From the NCBI RefSeq assembly GCF_009806555.1, contig NZ_VUOK01000055.1:1-53177 (forward strand): DNA of 53,177 nt. Direction: 5' to 3'. The notes beneath the pieces are model-generated. The model was not told the DNA's origin, did not search any database, and was given only the letters and a program-made list of their open reading frames with translations. Source of the DNA: Methylobacterium sp. 2A (GTDB lineage: Bacteria; Pseudomonadota; Alphaproteobacteria; Rhizobiales; Beijerinckiaceae). The stretch's first letter is position 1, and each line of letters opens with the position of its first letter. Below are positions 50,239 to 53,177 of the stretch, piece after piece. The position numbers were made by a program, and so were the translations under genes.

Positions 50239-51836
50239 CCGCGATCTCCGCCACACTTCAGAAGCCGGCGCCGCAGCCCGACCGGGAGGTGGCGCCGTCG
50301 CAGCCGGAGGCCGACGGCGCGAGCCCGCCGGACAAGGGCACCAAGGGCGGCTTCGCGCATGCCCTGCGGGCGGCCTCGGGGAAGCCTGCCGGCGCCCGGG
50401 CCGATACCGGTGGACGCCAAGCGGACGAGCCGGATGACGGGACGCCCGGGCAGGGCGAGGCCGCGCAGGCGGTCCAGGGGCTCCCGGCGACCCCGGGGCT
50501 CCCGGCGGCCCCGCCGGCCGCCGATCCCACCAACGCGGCAGCGGCGATCCTGGCCAATATCCTGAATGCGCTCGCGCCTTCGGCTCCCGCGGCGGGCGCC
50601 CCGCCGGCTGCCACAGGGTCGGTCGCAGGTGGAGTCGGCGCCGCGGACGGAGGTCCCGCGCTCCGTTCCAACGCATCCGCGCCGGCCTCGACGGCGGGAT
50701 CCGGACCGCTCACGCAGGGCGAACCCGACCTCGGGGTGACGAACGCGGCCCGCCAAGCCGCGTCGCGGACCGACGCAGCGGATCTGGCAGGCACGTCCTT
50801 GACCAGCCTGCCCAAGGTCACGGTGCTGGGCAGTGCGGTTCACTTCAAGCCGGTCCTCCCGCAGGTGGCGACGCGCGAATCCGCATCCTCCGCCCTTGCG
50901 GCCTCGGCACCGGTTCCACCGGGCCCCAAGGCGGCTGCGTCTCCGCCCATCCAGGTGAGTCTGCCGGACCCGATCGCCGCCGCGCCTCGAGCGAATCCGA
51001 CCGGATCGCCGAAGCTGGCGACCGCGACGCTGAGCGTGCCCGCTCCCAGCCAACCGCCGAGTCAGTCCCAGCCGGCATCCGGCGTGGAGGCCCGGGCATC
51101 CGGCGTGGAGGCCCGGGCGGCCGGCGCCGGGCTGGACAAGGCCGACCTCACCGCCCTCGCCGATTCCCGCGCAGTCACGGGGATTGCTCGAGCCGGCCTC
51201 ACCGACACCCGCGCGGTCACGGGGATCGCCCGGGCGGTCCTCGCCTCCGCCGGTCGGCCCGAGAAGGCGCAATCCCCCGACCCCGCGGGTCTGGCCGGGG
51301 CCGGGCCGGGCCTGCCCGCCGGTACCCTGCCGACGATCGCGACGGCCATCCGGGACGAGCTCGACCGGACAGCCGGCCCCGACGCGGCGGCGCGGGCTCC
51401 CCAGACCGATCAGGCGATCCGGACCGCCCCGGACGGGCCGCTGCGCGTCCTCAGGATCCAGCTCAGGCCGGAGGATCTCGGGACCGTCACGGTGGAGTTG
51501 CGCCTCACGAACGGCCAACTCGAAACGCATCTGCGCGCCTCGCAACCCGAGACGGCGGCCCTCCTGCACAGGGACGCCGCAATCCTCAGCGATCTGCTGA
51601 AGCAGGCCAACTACCAGGCTCAGGTCACCGTCGGCGAGGCTCGCCCGTCCGATACGGGTGGCTTCTCCGGCAACGCGCCGTCGCAGGGACAGTCCGGCTC
51701 CTCCGACGGGGGCGCCCGCCCGGGCCAGGGTGGCGACAGGCAGCGACAGGCGGAGCAGGGTGCGGCCGCCGGCAGACGGGAGGGAGAGCGGGGGGATGAA
51801 ACGACACGTCCTCGCGACGGCGGCGTTTATCTGTAG
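50235..51836 (+). CDS. fliK: Hook-length control protein FliK (MotD-type)
   Basis: This 533-residue protein starts at GTG 50235 within the motC stop. Most of it is Ala/Pro/Gly-rich and disordered, as needed for a ruler. The C-terminal substrate-switch domain has LRIQLRPEDLGTVTVELRLT and NGQLETHLRASQPETAALL. In Rhizobiales this gene was first called motD and later recognised as FliK. It contains a 21-bp duplication at 51075-51116 and an imperfect ADSRAVTGIARA/TDTRAVTGIARA repeat. It overlaps the next gene by 41 bases. Confidence 0.88.
   Translation: MTAISATLQKPAPQPDREVAPSQPEADGASPPDKGTKGGFAHALRAASGKPAGARADTGGRQADEPDDGTPGQGEAAQAVQGLPATPGLPAAPPAADPTNAAAAILANILNALAPSAPAAGAPPAATGSVAGGVGAADGGPALRSNASAPASTAGSGPLTQGEPDLGVTNAARQAASRTDAADLAGTSLTSLPKVTVLGSAVHFKPVLPQVATRESASSALAASAPVPPGPKAAASPPIQVSLPDPIAAAPRANPTGSPKLATATLSVPAPSQPPSQSQPASGVEARASGVEARAAGAGLDKADLTALADSRAVTGIARAGLTDTRAVTGIARAVLASAGRPEKAQSPDPAGLAGAGPGLPAGTLPTIATAIRDELDRTAGPDAAARAPQTDQAIRTAPDGPLRVLRIQLRPEDLGTVTVELRLTNGQLETHLRASQPETAALLHRDAAILSDLLKQANYQAQVTVGEARPSDTGGFSGNAPSQGQSGSSDGGARPGQGGDRQRQAEQGAAAGRREGERGDETTRPRDGGVYL
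51075..51116 (+). repeat. Direct 21-bp duplication in fliK
   Basis: 51075-51095 and 51096-51116 are identical and each encodes a seven-residue unit (ASGVEAR). The duplication is in frame. Confidence 0.9.
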
Positions 51837-52341
51837 CGCGGTCCCGGCCGCAGCGAATGTCTGCGAGGCCGAGATGGGCCGGGCCTCCGCGCGCTACGGC
51901 GTGCCCCTGGGCGTGCTCTACGCCGTCGGCCTCACGGAGACGGGCAAGCGCGGCTCTCTGCAGCCCTACGCCATGAATATCGAGGGCACGGCCTATTTCG
52001 GGACCGGGCCAGGGGACGTGATCGCCCATTTCAGGGAGGCGCGCCGCAAGGGGGCGCGCCTGATCGATCTCGGCTGCATGCAGATCAACCACCTTTACCA
52101 TGGCGCCAAGTTCGGCTCGGTCGAGGCCATGATCGACCCGCACGCGAATGTCGAATACGCGACCCAGTTCCTCAAGGAGCTGAAGCAGCGGGAGGGCAGC
52201 TGGACCCTGGCGGTGGCGCGCTACCATGCCGGACCGAACAACAACGCGGCGCAGAAGGTCTATATCTGCCGGGTGATGACCAACATGGTCGCGACGGGCT
52301 TCGGGCAATGGACACCGGCGGCGGCCCGGTTCTGCCGATGA
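51796..52341 (+). CDS. Lytic transglycosylase (SLT family), flagellum-associated
   Basis: ATG 51796 gives 181 residues with a signal peptide (MKRHVLATAAFICSAVPAAA). The SLT catalytic fold follows: YAVGLTETGKRG with the likely acid Glu48, GCMQINHLYH, and VARYHAGPNNN. It should cut peptidoglycan so that the rod can pass, replacing the muramidase half of FlgJ missing from the gene at 31257. It starts inside fliK (41-base overlap, different frame), preceded by GGGGGG. The GGAGAG stretch there may serve as ribosome site. Confidence 0.88.
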   Translation: MKRHVLATAAFICSAVPAAANVCEAEMGRASARYGVPLGVLYAVGLTETGKRGSLQPYAMNIEGTAYFGTGPGDVIAHFREARRKGARLIDLGCMQINHLYHGAKFGSVEAMIDPHANVEYATQFLKELKQREGSWTLAVARYHAGPNNNAAQKVYICRVMTNMVATGFGQWTPAAARFCR

Positions 52342-52360
52342 GCATAGCCGGGCGTCGCGA

Positions 52361-52774
52361 TCACAGGCCCCGACAGCTTCCGGAACTGACCTTGACCTCC
52401 GTGCGGTCCTCCGGGTTCAGCTGCGCCTCGACGAAGTTCAGCTTGTTGAGGTCGATCAGGAGGAAGTAGACGCCGTTCTGGCACTTGATCGTGTTGCGCG
52501 GCGAGCGCTCGTTCAGCCGCGGCGACGCGGGCTGACACTCGTAATAGTCCGAACGCCCGGCCGAGATCACGGTGAGCAGGCCGCCGCTGGAGACGAGGGA
52601 GAAGGTGCGGGCCTTGAGCGGCTGCGGCGGCTTCGCTCCGTCCGGTAGGCCGGGCGCCGCGAGAGCGACCGATGCGTCCTCCGTGCACGTCAAGGGGCGA
52701 CGCAATTGGGCCGCCGAGGGCGCGATGCTCAGCAGGAGCAGCGTGCCGGCAAGAGCGGCCCGGTCGGCGATCAT
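52361..52774 (-). CDS. Unrecognised secreted protein
   Basis: ATG 52774 (or 52789) gives about 137 residues with a signal peptide (ALAGTLLLLSIAPSAAQ). The mature part has four cysteines (TCTED, YECQP, IKCQN, GSCRG), likely two disulfides, and beta-strand-rich sequence (TFSLVSSGGLLTVISAG, GVYFLLIDLNKLNFVEAQLN). It converges on the transglycosylase with a 19-base gap. I do not know the family; a periplasmic protein is the only safe statement. Confidence 0.7.
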   Translation of the reverse strand: MIADRAALAGTLLLLSIAPSAAQLRRPLTCTEDASVALAAPGLPDGAKPPQPLKARTFSLVSSGGLLTVISAGRSDYYECQPASPRLNERSPRNTIKCQNGVYFLLIDLNKLNFVEAQLNPEDRTEVKVSSGSCRGL

Positions 52775-53177
52775 CGGTACGACATCCATGACTCGCGGGT
52801 CGTTTCTGCCGCCAAGCTAGGCCGTTATGCCCCCGTGTAAATGCGGTGCGTTCGGCCGGCTGGAACAATCAACAGTTTCACCGCGCTCTCCGAGATCATC
52901 AACCCGGCGCCGGGAAGTCAATCCGGGTTTCCGGACGAAGTACCGCCGGACCGGCCGGTATTCGCCAGCGGGATGTTTCCGGCGCCGGGCGATCAGGCCG
53001 CCCGCCCTGGGCCGTCGGACGACCCGCGCGGGCGCGGCTCGGAACCCGGGCCACGCCGCATGTTCGGACGCCGGCTTCGCTGTCGCGTTCGGCTCGGAGC
53101 GCCCTAGGGTGTGAACCGAACCAAGCTATTGCAAGGTTTGTGGTTTTGTGATTCCAGGCGGCCGTTTTGCGGCCTGG
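52775..53177. other. Region without a convincing gene to the window end
   Basis: 403 bp. Overlapping short frames (52827-53114, 52841-53107, 52846-53151) occupy all three plus phases, with no domain and no ribosome site, and look like GC-rich noise. The end has a compact inverted repeat (CCAGGC 53154-53159 with GCCTGG 53172-53177; alternative GGCCG/CGGCC inside). TAGGGTGTG near 53105 resembles the start of the gap after flgH. Confidence 0.5.

Noticed and set aside
52827..53151. Three overlapping plus-strand frames of 88-101 residues
   Set aside because: All three phases are open at once, with no ribosome site or domain; typical of GC-rich non-coding DNA.
1..53177. CRISPR arrays, tRNA or rRNA genes, insertion sequences with transposase, integrase genes
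   Set aside because: I read for regular repeat-spacer units, cloverleaf-like sequences and DDE or recombinase motifs and found none that I can support.

Overview
The window is a GC-rich (roughly 70% by eye) bacterial chromosome segment that reads as an alphaproteobacterium of the order Hyphomicrobiales/Rhizobiales, most likely a Methylobacterium-like organism. The order is supported by FtcR, MotC, MotE, FlaF, FlbT and a DUF1217-type protein around a full flagellar gene set. The genus is inference, based on overall composition and intergenic repeat style.

Layout. (1) Positions 1-10397: surface-glycan region. It holds a 5'-truncated two-domain glycosyltransferase, an ABC-2 polysaccharide-export permease without its ATPase, an FkbM-type methyltransferase, an AlgX/AlgJ-like SGNH protein (minus strand), three proteins I do not recognise, and a phosphohexomutase. 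(2) 10456-13659: a LysR regulator divergent from malate synthase G, apparently unrelated to its neighbours. (3) 13759-18576, minus strand: motA-fliM-small membrane protein-fliN-fliG-flhB (switch, stator, export gate). (4) 18751-32754, plus strand: DUF1217 protein-flgF-fliI-flgE-flgK-flgL-flaF-flbT-flgD-fliQ-flhA-fliR-FliJ-like-rod-binding FlgJ-like-FlgN-like-FliL-like. (5) 33081-35774, minus strand: a heparinase II/III-like protein sitting inside the flagellar locus. (6) 36088-43622, plus strand: ftcR-flgB-flgC-fliE-flgG-flgA-flgI-motE-flgH-fliL-fliP. (7) 43901-52341, plus strand: flagellin, then fliF-FliH-like-motB-motC-fliK-lytic transglycosylase. (8) A minus-strand secreted protein, then an apparently non-coding end.

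Together the flagellar genes supply the MS ring, switch, export apparatus, rod, P and L rings, hook, hook-filament junction, one flagellin, stator and stator accessories, the class regulator FtcR and the flagellin mRNA regulators FlaF/FlbT. I do not see fliD, fliS, fliO, fliA, flgM or chemotaxis genes. Many genes overlap by 1-4 bases, which implies translational coupling.

The most interesting non-coding signals are: (a) a dispersed intergenic repeat with at least four recognisable copies, several of which begin exactly at the TAG stop codon of the gene before them; (b) a flagellin leader with two consecutive hairpins, the second pairing with the ribosome binding site, in the same window as flbT; and (c) a hairpin-dense gap between flgH and fliL.
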